DNA from: Alphaproteobacteria bacterium | Lineage (GTDB): Bacteria; Pseudomonadota; Alphaproteobacteria; Thalassobaculales; Thalassobaculaceae | Direction of reading: 5' to 3' | NCBI GenBank assembly: GCA_022822665.1 | Contig: JAJEAR010000012.1 | Coordinates: 210,965 to 274,964, forward strand | DNA: 64,000 nt | Shown: positions 27,718 through 36,440 of the stretch, piece after piece | How the letters are laid out: every line of letters begins with the position of its first letter | Numbering within the stretch: the stretch's first letter is position 1 | The notes under the pieces: generated by a model | What the model was told of the DNA's origin: nothing | What the model saw: the letters and a program-made list of their open reading frames with translations, nothing else | Database searches by the model: none | Translations under genes and position numbers: made by a program

Positions 27718-28692
27718 ATGGTCAAGGCCATTCGCTTTCACGAAACCGGGGGCCCGGAGGTTCTCCGGATGGACGAGGTCGGGCTCGCCTCACCGGGCCC
27801 GGGCGAGATCCGGGTTCGCCATACCGCGATCGGGCTCAACTATATCGACACCTATCACCGCAGCGGGCTTTACCCGCTTCCACTGCCGTCGGGCATCGGC
27901 ATGGAAGCCGCCGGCGTGGTCGAGGAGGCGGGCAGCGGGGTGTCCGGACTGGCTGTCGGTGACAGGGTTGCCTACGCCTCTCCACCGCCCGGTTCCTACG
28001 CCGAAGCCCGGCTGATTGCGGCCGCAAACGTGGTGCGCATCCCTGACGCCGTCTCCGATCGCGACGCGGCCGCCATGATGCTGAAGGGACTGACCACCCA
28101 GTACCTGATCCGGCAGATCCACCGGGTCGGACCGGATGATACCATCCTGGTCCACGCGGCAGCCGGTGGCGTCGGACTGATTCTCTGCCAGTGGGCGAGC
28201 AGCCTCGGCGCCACCGTCATCGGCACCGTCGGCAGCCCCGAGAAGGCGGAACTCGCGCGGGCCAACGGCTGCGACCATCCGATCCTTTACCGTGACGAGG
28301 ACTTCGTTGCGCGGGTCAGGGAGATCACCGGCGGCGAAGGCCTGCCGGTCGTCTACGATTCGATCGGTCGCGATACCTTCCCGGCATCGCTGGACTGCCT
28401 GCGCCAGCGCGGCACCTTTGTCAGCTTCGGACAGGCTTCGGGGCCGATTCCGCCGGTGGATCTCGGCATCTTTGCCCAGAAGGGCTCGCTGTTCTTCACC
28501 CGCCCGACGCTGTTCAACTACGCCGGAACCCCGGAGTCGCTGCGGGCCATGTCGGAAGACCTGTTCGCCGCCGTCGCCTCTGGCGCGGTGAAGATCAGCA
28601 TCGACCAGACCTTTCCGCTCGCCGACGCGCGCGCGGCGCACGAGGCACTCGAGGGACGCAGGACCACGGGCTCGACCGTTCTCCTGCCCTGA
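27718..28692 (+). CDS. NADPH:quinone oxidoreductase (zeta-crystallin type)
   Basis: 324 residues, zinc-free medium-chain dehydrogenase/reductase of the QOR type. The N-terminal GroES-like domain has GLNYIDTYHRSGLYPLPLPSG and IGMEAAGVVEEAG. The nucleotide-binding motif is VHAAAGGVGLILCQWA. VVYDSIGRDTFPASLDCLR and GQASGPIPP complete the signature. ATG preceded by AACAGGAG. It reduces quinones or enones with NADPH; in this cluster it could act on a ring-fission or quinone intermediate, which is inferred. Confidence 0.93.
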   Translation: MVKAIRFHETGGPEVLRMDEVGLASPGPGEIRVRHTAIGLNYIDTYHRSGLYPLPLPSGIGMEAAGVVEEAGSGVSGLAVGDRVAYASPPPGSYAEARLIAAANVVRIPDAVSDRDAAAMMLKGLTTQYLIRQIHRVGPDDTILVHAAAGGVGLILCQWASSLGATVIGTVGSPEKAELARANGCDHPILYRDEDFVARVREITGGEGLPVVYDSIGRDTFPASLDCLRQRGTFVSFGQASGPIPPVDLGIFAQKGSLFFTRPTLFNYAGTPESLRAMSEDLFAAVASGAVKISIDQTFPLADARAAHEALEGRRTTGSTVLLP

Positions 28693-28704
28693 CCGGGTTT
28701 CCGG

Positions 28705-30240
28705 TCAGCGGTCGAGGTAGCCACGCAGCTCGCCGAGACGCACGCCTCCGAACAGCAGGACGGCGGCGGCGTAGGCAAGTGCGCCGCCGCCGATCAGCGC
28801 GGCGAGCTGTGCCGCCTCGAGCCACGGGCCCGGGGCGGGCGGCAGGGAGCGATCGGCAAGGACCAGGACGGCCGCCATCACCAGGGTCGCGGCGAGAAGC
28901 CGCGCAATCCGGCCCCAGGTCCGCGCACAAACCCCGTAAATTCCCTCGCGCTGCAGCAGCCAGGTCAGAACCCCGGCGTTGAACCAGGCCGCAATGCTCG
29001 TCGCCATCGCGAGGCCCACGTGGGCAAAAAACTGCATGAGGATCAGGTTCAGCACCAGGTTGAGCCCGACCGCAATTGCGGCCACAGCCACCGGCGTGCG
29101 CGTGTCCTCGCGGGCAAAGAACACCGGCTGCAGCACCTTGACCGCCACGAAGGCCGGCAGCCCGGCAGCATATGCCGCCAGCGCAGCCGCGGTCTGCGCC
29201 GTCTCGGTGGCCGCGAATGCGCCGCGCTCGAACAGAACGCCGATGACAGGCATGGCGAGAACCGCGAGCCCGCCGGCCGCCGGCAGGGTAAGCAGCATTC
29301 CCAGCAGGAGCAGGTCGTTGCGGGACCGGTTCGCCGCATCGACCTCGCCCCGGCGCATCTGAGCGCTCAGTGTCGGCAGCAGCACCGTGCCGATTGCCAC
29401 CCCGACCACTCCGAGAGGCAGCTGTGTCACGCGGTCCGCGTAGTACAGGAACGAGATCGAGCCCTCCGCGAGCAGCGAGGCCAGCACCACGTCGATCACG
29501 AGGTTGATCTGGATCACCGCCGCGCCGAGCATTGCCGGCACCATCAGCCTGAACAGCCGCGCCACGCCGGGGGTCCACGTCGGGCGCCGCAGGCGCGGGA
29601 TCATGCCGTGACGCCCGGCCGCGGCCGCAATCCAGGCCAGCTGTGCCACGCCCGAGATCATCACGGCCCAGGCCAGTACGTGCGCCGGGGTTTCCAGCCG
29701 GTCGGCGTACAGCGCCATGGCCCCGATCAGGATCACGTTGAGCAGGATCGGGGCGCCCGCCGCGGCAGCGAACCGCTGCATGCCGTTCAGGGCTCCCGCC
29801 AGCAGTGCCATGGCCGAGATCAGCGGCAGGTAGACGAACGTGATCCGGCACAGCTCCACCGCAAGGTCAAAGCGGGACGGGGTTGCGACAAACCCCGGGG
29901 CAAGCACGGTCAGCACCTGCGGCATGGCGATGATGGCTGCGGCCGACGCTGCGATCAGGACGGCGAGGACCACCGCTGTCACGTCCTCGAGGAACCGGCG
30001 CGCCGCCGCGGGGCCTTCGCCGGCAAGCAGGCCGGTAAAGACCGGGATGAAGGCGACCGACAGCGACCCTTCAGCCGTGATGCGGCGGAAGAAGTTCGGC
30101 AGCTTGAAGGCAACGAAGAACGCGTCGGATACCGGCCCGGCACCCAGCACCGTCGCGATCAGCATGTCGCGGACAAACCCGGTCACCCGGCTGATCATTG
30201 TCAGGCCGCCGACCGTTGCCGTCGAACGCAGGAGCTGCAT
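28705..30240 (-). CDS. murJ: Lipid II flippase MurJ
   Basis: 511 residues with the 14-helix MOP-superfamily layout of MurJ/MviN. The conserved start is TMISRVTGFVRDMLIATVLGAGPVSDAFFVAFKLPNFFRRITAEGSLSVAFIPVF. Repeated MurJ features follow, including YYADRVTQLPLGVVGVAIGTVLLPTLS and FFAREDTRTPV. It flips lipid-linked peptidoglycan precursor across the inner membrane. It lies 44 nt downstream of glnD on the same strand, the standard alphaproteobacterial pair. Confidence 0.97.
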   Translation of the reverse strand: MQLLRSTATVGGLTMISRVTGFVRDMLIATVLGAGPVSDAFFVAFKLPNFFRRITAEGSLSVAFIPVFTGLLAGEGPAAARRFLEDVTAVVLAVLIAASAAAIIAMPQVLTVLAPGFVATPSRFDLAVELCRITFVYLPLISAMALLAGALNGMQRFAAAAGAPILLNVILIGAMALYADRLETPAHVLAWAVMISGVAQLAWIAAAAGRHGMIPRLRRPTWTPGVARLFRLMVPAMLGAAVIQINLVIDVVLASLLAEGSISFLYYADRVTQLPLGVVGVAIGTVLLPTLSAQMRRGEVDAANRSRNDLLLLGMLLTLPAAGGLAVLAMPVIGVLFERGAFAATETAQTAAALAAYAAGLPAFVAVKVLQPVFFAREDTRTPVAVAAIAVGLNLVLNLILMQFFAHVGLAMATSIAAWFNAGVLTWLLQREGIYGVCARTWGRIARLLAATLVMAAVLVLADRSLPPAPGPWLEAAQLAALIGGGALAYAAAVLLFGGVRLGELRGYLDR

Positions 30241-30284
30241 CTCAGCCGCCTGGCCGGTGCCCGAAGGAGTGCCTCGCCCGGGGA

Positions 30285-33119
30285 TCAGCCCGTCCGGCGC
30301 GCATTGCCTCCCGGCTCCAGGGAATTGAGTTCGGCCTGGATGTTGTGCCGAATGGCCTCGAGCTGCCGGTCCGACTCGACCTTCAGGCCGAACAGGTCCT
30401 TTACGTAGAACACGTCAACGATGCTGATGCCGAAGGTCGAAATCTTGGCGGACGATATCTGCAGGTTGAGCCGGGCGAGGGAACGGGTCAGCCGGTAGAG
30501 CAGGCCCGGACGGTCCGCGCCGTTGACCTCGATCACGGTGTGGGTATTGCTGGCCTTGTTGTCGATCAGCACCCGTTGCGCGACCGCCATGGTCCGCACC
30601 CGCCCGGGGACCGGTGCCCGGTGCCCGGCGAGCGCGTTGTCGATATCGAGTTCGCCGCGCACGGCTTTGGTGACCGTGATCCTGAGGCGCCGCAGGCTGT
30701 CGGGATCGTCAAGGGCCTTGCCGCCGGCGTCCTGGACCCAGAAGCTGTCGAGAACGGTCCCGTCCCGCAGGGTGCTGATCCGCGCGTCGACGATGTTGGC
30801 GCCGGCAGCCGCCATGCCGCCGGTCAGACGCGCGAACAGCCCCGGATGGTCGGCAGTCAGCACCGTGACCTCGGTGACCTCGCGGAAACTGTCGACGCGG
30901 AACTCGATCGTCAGGTCCTCTCCGTTCTTCTCCGCAACGTCAATCAGCCGGGCATGGCGTTCCAGCGTTTCGACGTCGCGGCCCAGCCAGTACGAGGTGT
31001 TGGCGCGCTCCGCATGGGCGGCGAAGGCGTCATCATCCCAGTCGGCAAGCCGGGCGCGAAGTTCTCCGTGCACCATGCGCGCCCGCGCGTCGGGGCCGGC
31101 AGCGCCGGCCTCTCCGGAGAGCGTCTCCTCGGCCCGCCAGTACAGGTCGCGCAACAGCGCCGCCTTCCAGCCGTTCCAGACATTCGGTCCCACCGCCCGG
31201 ATGTCGGCGACCGTGAGCACCAGCAACAGCCGCAGGCGTTCCGGCGACTGAACGATATTGGCAAAATCGGCGATCGTCTGCGGATCGTTGACATCACGCT
31301 TGAAGGCGGCATGGCTCATCAGCAGGTGCCAGCGCACCAGCCACGCCACGGTTTCAGTCTCTTCAGGGCCGAGTCCGAAACGCGGGCACAGACGCCGCGC
31401 CACCTTCTCGCCCAGGACGGAGTGGTCACCGTTCCGTCCTTTCGCGATGTCGTGCAGCAGGACCGCCACATACAGTTCGCGGCGCGAAATCACCTTGTGG
31501 ATCACCTCGGTCGCGACCGGCGCAATCTCCGCCAGTTCTCCGCGTTCGATCCGATGCAGGATGCCGAGCATGATGATGGTGTGCTCGTCGACCGTGTAGA
31601 CATGGTACATGTCGTACTGCATCTGCGCGACGACCCGCCCGAAGTCCGGAACGAAGCGGCCGAATACCTGTGCCTCGTTCATGCGGCGCAGGGTTCGCTC
31701 CGGGTTGCGCCTGGAGGTCACGATCTCGAGAAACAGCCGGTTTGCCTCCGGGTCGTCCCGCAGGGACCTGTCGATCAGCCGCAGGTGGGCGGTCGCAAGC
31801 CGCAGGCAGTGCGGGTGGAACTCGAGGTTGTGTTCCTGCGCGACATGGAACATGCGGACCAGGTTGACGGGATCGCGCGTGAACGCGTCGTCGTCGACCA
31901 CGTTCAGCCGGTCCCCGTCCAGCCGGAAGTCGCCCCAGCTGCGGCGGCGGTTCCACAGCCGGCGCAGCCTGAAGCGCGGACGGCGCCGGTGTTCGGCCTC
32001 GACCGCGGCACAGAAGATCCGCGTGAGATCACCGACATCCTTCGCCGTGAGGTAGTAGTGCTTCATGAACCGTTCAACCGCGCGGGCACCGCTCCTGTCG
32101 GTGTAGCCGAGCAGGTCGGCGATCTCGCGCTGCAGGTCGACGGTCAGCCGCTCCTCGGCCCGGCCGGCCAGGTAATGAAGGTGGCAGCGGATGGTCCACA
32201 GCTGGTTCTGAGCCTTGGAGAACCGGCGCGCCTCCGCATGTGACAGCATGCCGGTGTCAACCAGCGCGCGCGGTTCGTCGACCTGGTAGACGTACTTGCC
32301 GATCCAGAACAGCGTGTGCAGGTCCCGCAGTCCGCCCTTGCCGTCCTTCACGTTGGGCTCGATGACATATCGCGAGTCCCCGAGCCTTCGGTGCCTGTCG
32401 TCTGACTCCTGCAGCTTGGCCTCGACGAACTCGACCGCGGAGCCCGAAACGACCTCGGCGTGGAATCGCCCCGACAGGGTTTCCATGAGCTCGCGTTCGC
32501 CGCACAGGTAGCGCGCCTCGAGCACGGAGGTCCGGATCGTCATGTCGGCGCGGGCCTGGCGCAGGCAGTCGTCAACGGAACGGGTGGCGTGCCCGACCTT
32601 CAGGCGCAGGTCCCACAGCAGGTACAGGATCGCCTCGACAACCTGCTCGCAATAGGGCGTTGCCTTGTAGGGCAACAGGAACAGCAGGTCGATATCGGAG
32701 AACGGGGCGATCTCGCCACGGCCGTATCCGCCAATCGCGATCACGCAGATCTGCTCGCCACTGGTCGGGTTGGGAGCCCGGTACATCCGGGTGGTGATCG
32801 CCTCGTGCAGCGCCCGGATGATGGCATCCATGAGAAGGGCGCCGCCACGGACGGCATTGGCACCGTTGTGATCCTGCATGAACCGGCCACGGATCTCTGC
32901 GCGCCCCGCATCGAGGGTCTCGCGCAGCACCGGGAGCAGCCCGGCCCGGAACGCTGACGGCTCCCCGGTTTGCGTCCACAGGGCATCAATGCGCTCCTCG
33001 AGCGCTTCGGGATCGATGATCTGGCGGCGGTTGCGCACCCTGCGGTCGCCAGGCGCGAGTCCGTCGAGCGCCAGCAATTCGCCTGCCGCCGGCCCGGCGG
33101 CGAGCGCCTCTTCAGGCAA
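30285..33119 (-). CDS. glnD: Bifunctional uridylyltransferase/uridylyl-removing enzyme GlnD
   Basis: 944 residues from a TTG that overlaps the stop region of the VOC gene (TTGCCTGA) and is preceded by GGAGG; the frame upstream of it is shadow sequence. The nucleotidyltransferase site is GGYGRGEIAPFSDIDLL (about 130-146). The HD hydrolase domain has VAVLLHDIAKGRNGDHS (His-Asp at about 556-557). Two ACT domains end the protein (EVTVLTADHPGLFARL at about 750 and NGADRPGLLYRLTRSLARL at about 875). GlnD uridylylates PII under nitrogen limitation and removes UMP when glutamine, sensed by the ACT domains, is abundant. Confidence 0.96.
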   Translation of the reverse strand: MPEEALAAGPAAGELLALDGLAPGDRRVRNRRQIIDPEALEERIDALWTQTGEPSAFRAGLLPVLRETLDAGRAEIRGRFMQDHNGANAVRGGALLMDAIIRALHEAITTRMYRAPNPTSGEQICVIAIGGYGRGEIAPFSDIDLLFLLPYKATPYCEQVVEAILYLLWDLRLKVGHATRSVDDCLRQARADMTIRTSVLEARYLCGERELMETLSGRFHAEVVSGSAVEFVEAKLQESDDRHRRLGDSRYVIEPNVKDGKGGLRDLHTLFWIGKYVYQVDEPRALVDTGMLSHAEARRFSKAQNQLWTIRCHLHYLAGRAEERLTVDLQREIADLLGYTDRSGARAVERFMKHYYLTAKDVGDLTRIFCAAVEAEHRRRPRFRLRRLWNRRRSWGDFRLDGDRLNVVDDDAFTRDPVNLVRMFHVAQEHNLEFHPHCLRLATAHLRLIDRSLRDDPEANRLFLEIVTSRRNPERTLRRMNEAQVFGRFVPDFGRVVAQMQYDMYHVYTVDEHTIIMLGILHRIERGELAEIAPVATEVIHKVISRRELYVAVLLHDIAKGRNGDHSVLGEKVARRLCPRFGLGPEETETVAWLVRWHLLMSHAAFKRDVNDPQTIADFANIVQSPERLRLLLVLTVADIRAVGPNVWNGWKAALLRDLYWRAEETLSGEAGAAGPDARARMVHGELRARLADWDDDAFAAHAERANTSYWLGRDVETLERHARLIDVAEKNGEDLTIEFRVDSFREVTEVTVLTADHPGLFARLTGGMAAAGANIVDARISTLRDGTVLDSFWVQDAGGKALDDPDSLRRLRITVTKAVRGELDIDNALAGHRAPVPGRVRTMAVAQRVLIDNKASNTHTVIEVNGADRPGLLYRLTRSLARLNLQISSAKISTFGISIVDVFYVKDLFGLKVESDRQLEAIRHNIQAELNSLEPGGNARRTG

Positions 33120-33564
33120 GGCCCTTGTCCTCCAGCTCCCGGCGCGCCGCCTCGGTCTTTTCCAGCCCCGCCAGTCCCATGCCGGCCAGGACCGGGCCGG
33201 TCTTGGAGAACTGTATGCCGGTGTAGCCGACGATCTCGATGCGATTGCCCCACGGGTCGCGGAAGTTGTTGCCGCGAGGGCCGATGAGTTCGACACCGAG
33301 CGCACGGACTGCCGCCTTGGCCGCATCGGGATCGTCGACGACGAAACCGAAATGCCTGGCATCGTCCTCCGGCTGGGTCCGCGGCGCCGACAGGTTGATG
33401 AACTGATCGCCCATGTCGATGAAGGCGTGCCGTTCCGACCGGCTGCGCAGGGTGAATTCGAACACGGCGCCGTAGAACCTCAGCGCCTCCTCGATGTCCC
33501 CGACTTCCAGTCCGACGTGGTTGATGCCCACGGCCCGCGCACGCCTGGTGCCGGTTTCGGTCAT
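33112..33564 (-). CDS. VOC-family protein (glyoxalase/dioxygenase fold)
   Basis: 150 residues with one vicinal-oxygen-chelate fold: GINHVGLEVGDIEEALRFYG at the start, FIDMGDQFINL and FVVDDPDAAKAAVRALG in the middle, and FRDPWGNRIEIVGY near the end, which carries the usual metal-ligand Glu. Putative metal ligands are His in NHVGLEV and Glu in IEIVGY. The C-terminal part is charged. It overlaps glnD by 8 bp and may simply be expressed with it. The substrate is unknown. Confidence 0.85.
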   Translation of the reverse strand: MTETGTRRARAVGINHVGLEVGDIEEALRFYGAVFEFTLRSRSERHAFIDMGDQFINLSAPRTQPEDDARHFGFVVDDPDAAKAAVRALGVELIGPRGNNFRDPWGNRIEIVGYTGIQFSKTGPVLAGMGLAGLEKTEAARRELEDKGLA

Positions 33565-33637
33565 GCCCTGTCTCCGCTGCCGCCCGGAGTGCAGACTACC
33601 GTACAGGCGGGCCGCGCGCCATTGGCAGGCTGTCCGG

Positions 33638-34135
33638 TCAATCGTCCGTCAACTCGTCTCCCCAGACCTGCGCGCGGTTGACCCATCCCTCGTAGTCCTC
33701 TGCCTCGATGCGGCACCACTCCCCCTCGCAGTCGTGCAGCTTGGCGATGACACCGCGTTCCATCCTGGCCACCAGCCGCGACCCGGTCGCCGGTTCGGTG
33801 TGCATGGTGCCGATCTCCGCGATGACCTGGACGTTTGCGATGCCCGACAGCATGTTCGACCGGATCCAGCCGCTCTCGCCCGAGAATTCCCGGACCTGCC
33901 GCCAGTGCCCGAACTCGCGAACCACCTCCATCGGGAGACCCCGGCGCAGGTACACCCACGCGATCCTGTACTCGCGGCCGGGGCCGGCTCGCATGTTGAC
34001 CTCCGCGGCGCGCAGCGAGACGAACCGCGGGATCGGCAACTGGGTCTCGCCGTTCTTGCCCGCCCTGTCACTGGCCGCAAGCGCCACGGGCGCGAGCAGG
34101 AGGCCAAGACAGATGATGACGCGCACGATCTTCAT
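33638..34135 (-). CDS. Exported SH3-domain protein
   Basis: 165 residues. A signal peptide (MKIVRVIICLGLLLAPVALA, cleaved near ASD) is followed by two bacterial SH3-like repeats: FVSLRAAEVNMRAGPG with WVYLRRGLPMEVVREFGHWRQV, and a second with GSRLVARMERGVIAKLHDCEGEWCRIEAEDYEGWV. This is the arrangement of the alphaproteobacterial periplasmic SH3 family, probably binding peptidoglycan. It diverges from the hydroxyacid dehydrogenase gene across 87 nt. The open frame continues far upstream, but the signal peptide fixes this start. Confidence 0.88.
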   Translation of the reverse strand: MKIVRVIICLGLLLAPVALAASDRAGKNGETQLPIPRFVSLRAAEVNMRAGPGREYRIAWVYLRRGLPMEVVREFGHWRQVREFSGESGWIRSNMLSGIANVQVIAEIGTMHTEPATGSRLVARMERGVIAKLHDCEGEWCRIEAEDYEGWVNRAQVWGDELTDD

Positions 34136-34222
34136 GGTCCGTGATCCCAGCTGGTTTCTGGACAAGTTCCCGGCCGGCTGATAATGCCGATATCGGGAAC
34201 CACCGGGAGAAAGGGCGTTCTC

Positions 34223-35224
34223 ATGGCGACACGGAAACCTGTTGTCATCGTGACGCGTAAGCTGCCGGACCCCATCGAGACCCGGATGATGGAGCTTTTC
34301 GACGTCCGTCTCAACCTGTCGGACGCGCCGTTCGGGACCGAAGAGCTGGCGGAGGCGCTGCGCGAGGCCGATGTCCTGGTCCCCACCGTGACCGACCGGA
34401 TCGACGCGGGGCTGCTCGAGGCGGCCGGGCCGGGGCTGAAACTGATCGCCTCCTTTGGTACCGGCGTCGATCACATCGACGTTTCCGCGGCGCGCGCGCG
34501 CGCCATCACCGTGACCAACACGCCCGGCGTTCTCACCGAGGACACCGCCGACATGACCATGGCGCTCATCCTTGCGGTTCCGCGCCGCCTGGTCGAGGGG
34601 GAACGGCTGCTGCGTTCGGGCGACTGGGCCGGCTGGGGCCCGACCCTCATGCTCGGGCACCGGATCCACGGCAAGCGGCTGGGGATCGTCGGCATGGGCC
34701 GGATCGGCCAGGCGGTCGCCCGGCGCGCACGCGGGTTCGGCCTGTCGGTGCACTATCACAACCGCAGGCGGCTTCACCCGGAAATAGAGGAGGAACTCGA
34801 GGCGACCTACTGGGACACCCTCGACCAGATGCTCTCGCGAATGGACATCATCTCGGTGAACTGCCCGCACACCCCGGCAACCTTCCACCTGATCTCGGCG
34901 CGCCGGCTGGCGCTGATGCAGCCCCATGCCTATATCGTCAACACCTCGCGCGGCGAAGTGATCGACGAGAGCGCCCTTGCCGCGGCACTCGCGGCCCGCG
35001 ATATCGCCGGCGCCGGACTCGACGTGTTCGAACACGAGCCGCTGGTCAGCCCGGAACTGCTCGAGTGCGACAACGTCGTGCTCATGCCGCACATGGGATC
35101 GGCAACCTACGAGGGGCGGATCGACATGGGCGAGAAGGTGATCGTCAACATCCGCGCCTTCACCGACGGGCACACCCCTCCCGACCGTGTGATCGAGACC
35201 TGGGGACTTGGGTTCACGGCCTGA
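34223..35224 (+). CDS. D-2-hydroxyacid dehydrogenase (glyoxylate/hydroxypyruvate reductase type)
   Basis: 333 residues from the ATG after AAAGGG. The NAD(P)-binding motif is GKRLGIVGMGRIGQAVARRARGFG. The catalytic Arg, Glu and His lie in VNTSRGEVIDESAL, LDVFEHEP and LMPHMGSAT. FGTGVDHIDVSAARARAITVTNTPGVLTEDTADMTMALIL is typical of the glyoxylate reductase branch. It reduces glyoxylate or hydroxypyruvate to the D-hydroxyacid. Its 3' end overlaps the convergent moeB-like gene by 11 bp. Confidence 0.92.
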   Translation: MATRKPVVIVTRKLPDPIETRMMELFDVRLNLSDAPFGTEELAEALREADVLVPTVTDRIDAGLLEAAGPGLKLIASFGTGVDHIDVSAARARAITVTNTPGVLTEDTADMTMALILAVPRRLVEGERLLRSGDWAGWGPTLMLGHRIHGKRLGIVGMGRIGQAVARRARGFGLSVHYHNRRRLHPEIEEELEATYWDTLDQMLSRMDIISVNCPHTPATFHLISARRLALMQPHAYIVNTSRGEVIDESALAAALAARDIAGAGLDVFEHEPLVSPELLECDNVVLMPHMGSATYEGRIDMGEKVIVNIRAFTDGHTPPDRVIETWGLGFTA

Positions 35225-35996
35225 TGGTCGGGGCATCCCCGCACAGCGGACAGCTCGGGCTGCGGCGGTAGCGCACGGTCCTGAATGTCATGCCGAGGGC
35301 ATCGAACATCAACAGCCGTCCCGACATCGACTCGCCTATCCCGAGCAGTTCCTTGAGCACTTCCGTTGCCTGCAGGGTGCCGATGACACCGGCCACGGCG
35401 CCAAGAATTCCCGCCTCCTCGCACCGCGGCACGGTGTCGGGCGGCGGCGGTTCGCGGAACAGGCAGCGGTAGCACGGTTCCCCGGCGTGACCGGCAACAC
35501 CGCTGCGGTAGGTGGTGAGCTGACCCTCGAATCGCAGCAGAGCGCCGGAAACCACCGGAATCCCGCAATGGTGCGCGGTGTCGTTGACGAGGTACCGTGT
35601 CGCGAAGTTGTCCGAACCGTCAACAACCAGGTCGTAGCCGGACAGCAGCCCGGCGGCGTTTTCCGGGCCGAGCCGCATCTCGTGCAGCCGGAGCTCGACG
35701 GTCGGGTTGATCCGCTCGAGCGTGTCGCGGGCCGACCGGGTCTTCGCCTCGCCCACCGAGCCGGTCGCGTGTACCACCTGGCGCTGCAGGTTGGTCATGT
35801 CGACGGTGTCGTCGTCGATGATCCCGAGCGTGCCGACCCCCGCGGCGGCCAGGTAGAGCAGTACGGGCGAGCCGAGTCCCCCGGCGCCCACGCACAGCAC
35901 CCGCGATGCAAGCAGCCGTTCCTGCCCCTCGTCCCCGACCTCCTCGAGGATCAGGTGGCGGGCATAGCGCAGGAACTGGTCATCGGTGAGTTCCAT
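35214..35996 (-). CDS. moeB: HesA/MoeB/ThiF family adenylyltransferase
   Basis: 260 residues, typical of MoeB/ThiF without a rhodanese domain. ATP-binding fold VLCVGAGGLGSPVLLYLAAAGVG, then DDDTVDMTNLQRQVVH and DLVVDGSDNFATRYLVND. Structural zinc Cys pairs are CYRCLF and CPLCGD. It adenylates the C-terminal Gly of a ubiquitin-like sulfur carrier, MoaD or ThiS; which one cannot be told here, so the symbol is tentative. It follows dut by 3 nt and is the last gene of the zf-CHCC–coaBC–dut operon. Confidence 0.9.
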   Translation of the reverse strand: MELTDDQFLRYARHLILEEVGDEGQERLLASRVLCVGAGGLGSPVLLYLAAAGVGTLGIIDDDTVDMTNLQRQVVHATGSVGEAKTRSARDTLERINPTVELRLHEMRLGPENAAGLLSGYDLVVDGSDNFATRYLVNDTAHHCGIPVVSGALLRFEGQLTTYRSGVAGHAGEPCYRCLFREPPPPDTVPRCEEAGILGAVAGVIGTLQATEVLKELLGIGESMSGRLLMFDALGMTFRTVRYRRSPSCPLCGDAPTIRP

Positions 35997-35999
35997 TCC

Positions 36000-36437
36000 C
36001 TATGTCCCCGTCGATCCGAATCCCCCGGCGCCACGGCCGGTGGGCGGAAGTTCATCACCGATTTCCGTCTCGGCCCTGGCCACCGGAGCGATCACCATCT
36101 GGGCGATCCTCTCGCCCGGCCGGATGTCGACGCGATCCTGCCCCAGGTTGACCAGCAGCACCATCACCTCGCCCCGGTAGTCGCTGTCGATCGTGCCGGG
36201 CGCATTGAGCACCGTTAGCCCGGAACGGGCCGCGAGCCCGGATCTCGGCCGGACCTGCGCCTCGTAACCCGCCGGGATGGCAACGGCAAACCCGGTTGGA
36301 ACCAGCGCCCGGGCCCCCGGCTCGATCGAGACCCCGCCTGCCGCATGAAGGTCCATGCCGGAACTGCCGGCCGTCCGGTAGGCGGGAAGCGGCTGCGGCT
36401 CCCGGTGGGCCACACGCCGGAAGGTGATCCGAACCAC
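36000..36437 (-). CDS. dut: dUTP diphosphatase
   Basis: 145 residues, the trimeric dUTPase. Motifs in order: SSGMDLHAA (motif 1), [11 protein letters not shown] (2), [14 protein letters not shown] (3), [11 protein letters not shown] (4) and the C-terminal GAGGFGSTG arm (5). It hydrolyses dUTP to dUMP and pyrophosphate. It starts 3 nt after coaBC, the usual coaBC-dut pairing. Confidence 0.97.
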   Translation of the reverse strand: MVRITFRRVAHREPQPLPAYRTAGSSGMDLHAAGGVSIEPGARALVPTGFAVAIPAGYEAQVRPRSGLAARSGLTVLNAPGTIDSDYRGEVMVLLVNLGQDRVDIRPGERIAQMVIAPVARAETEIGDELPPTGRGAGGFGSTGT

Positions 36438-36440
36438 GGC

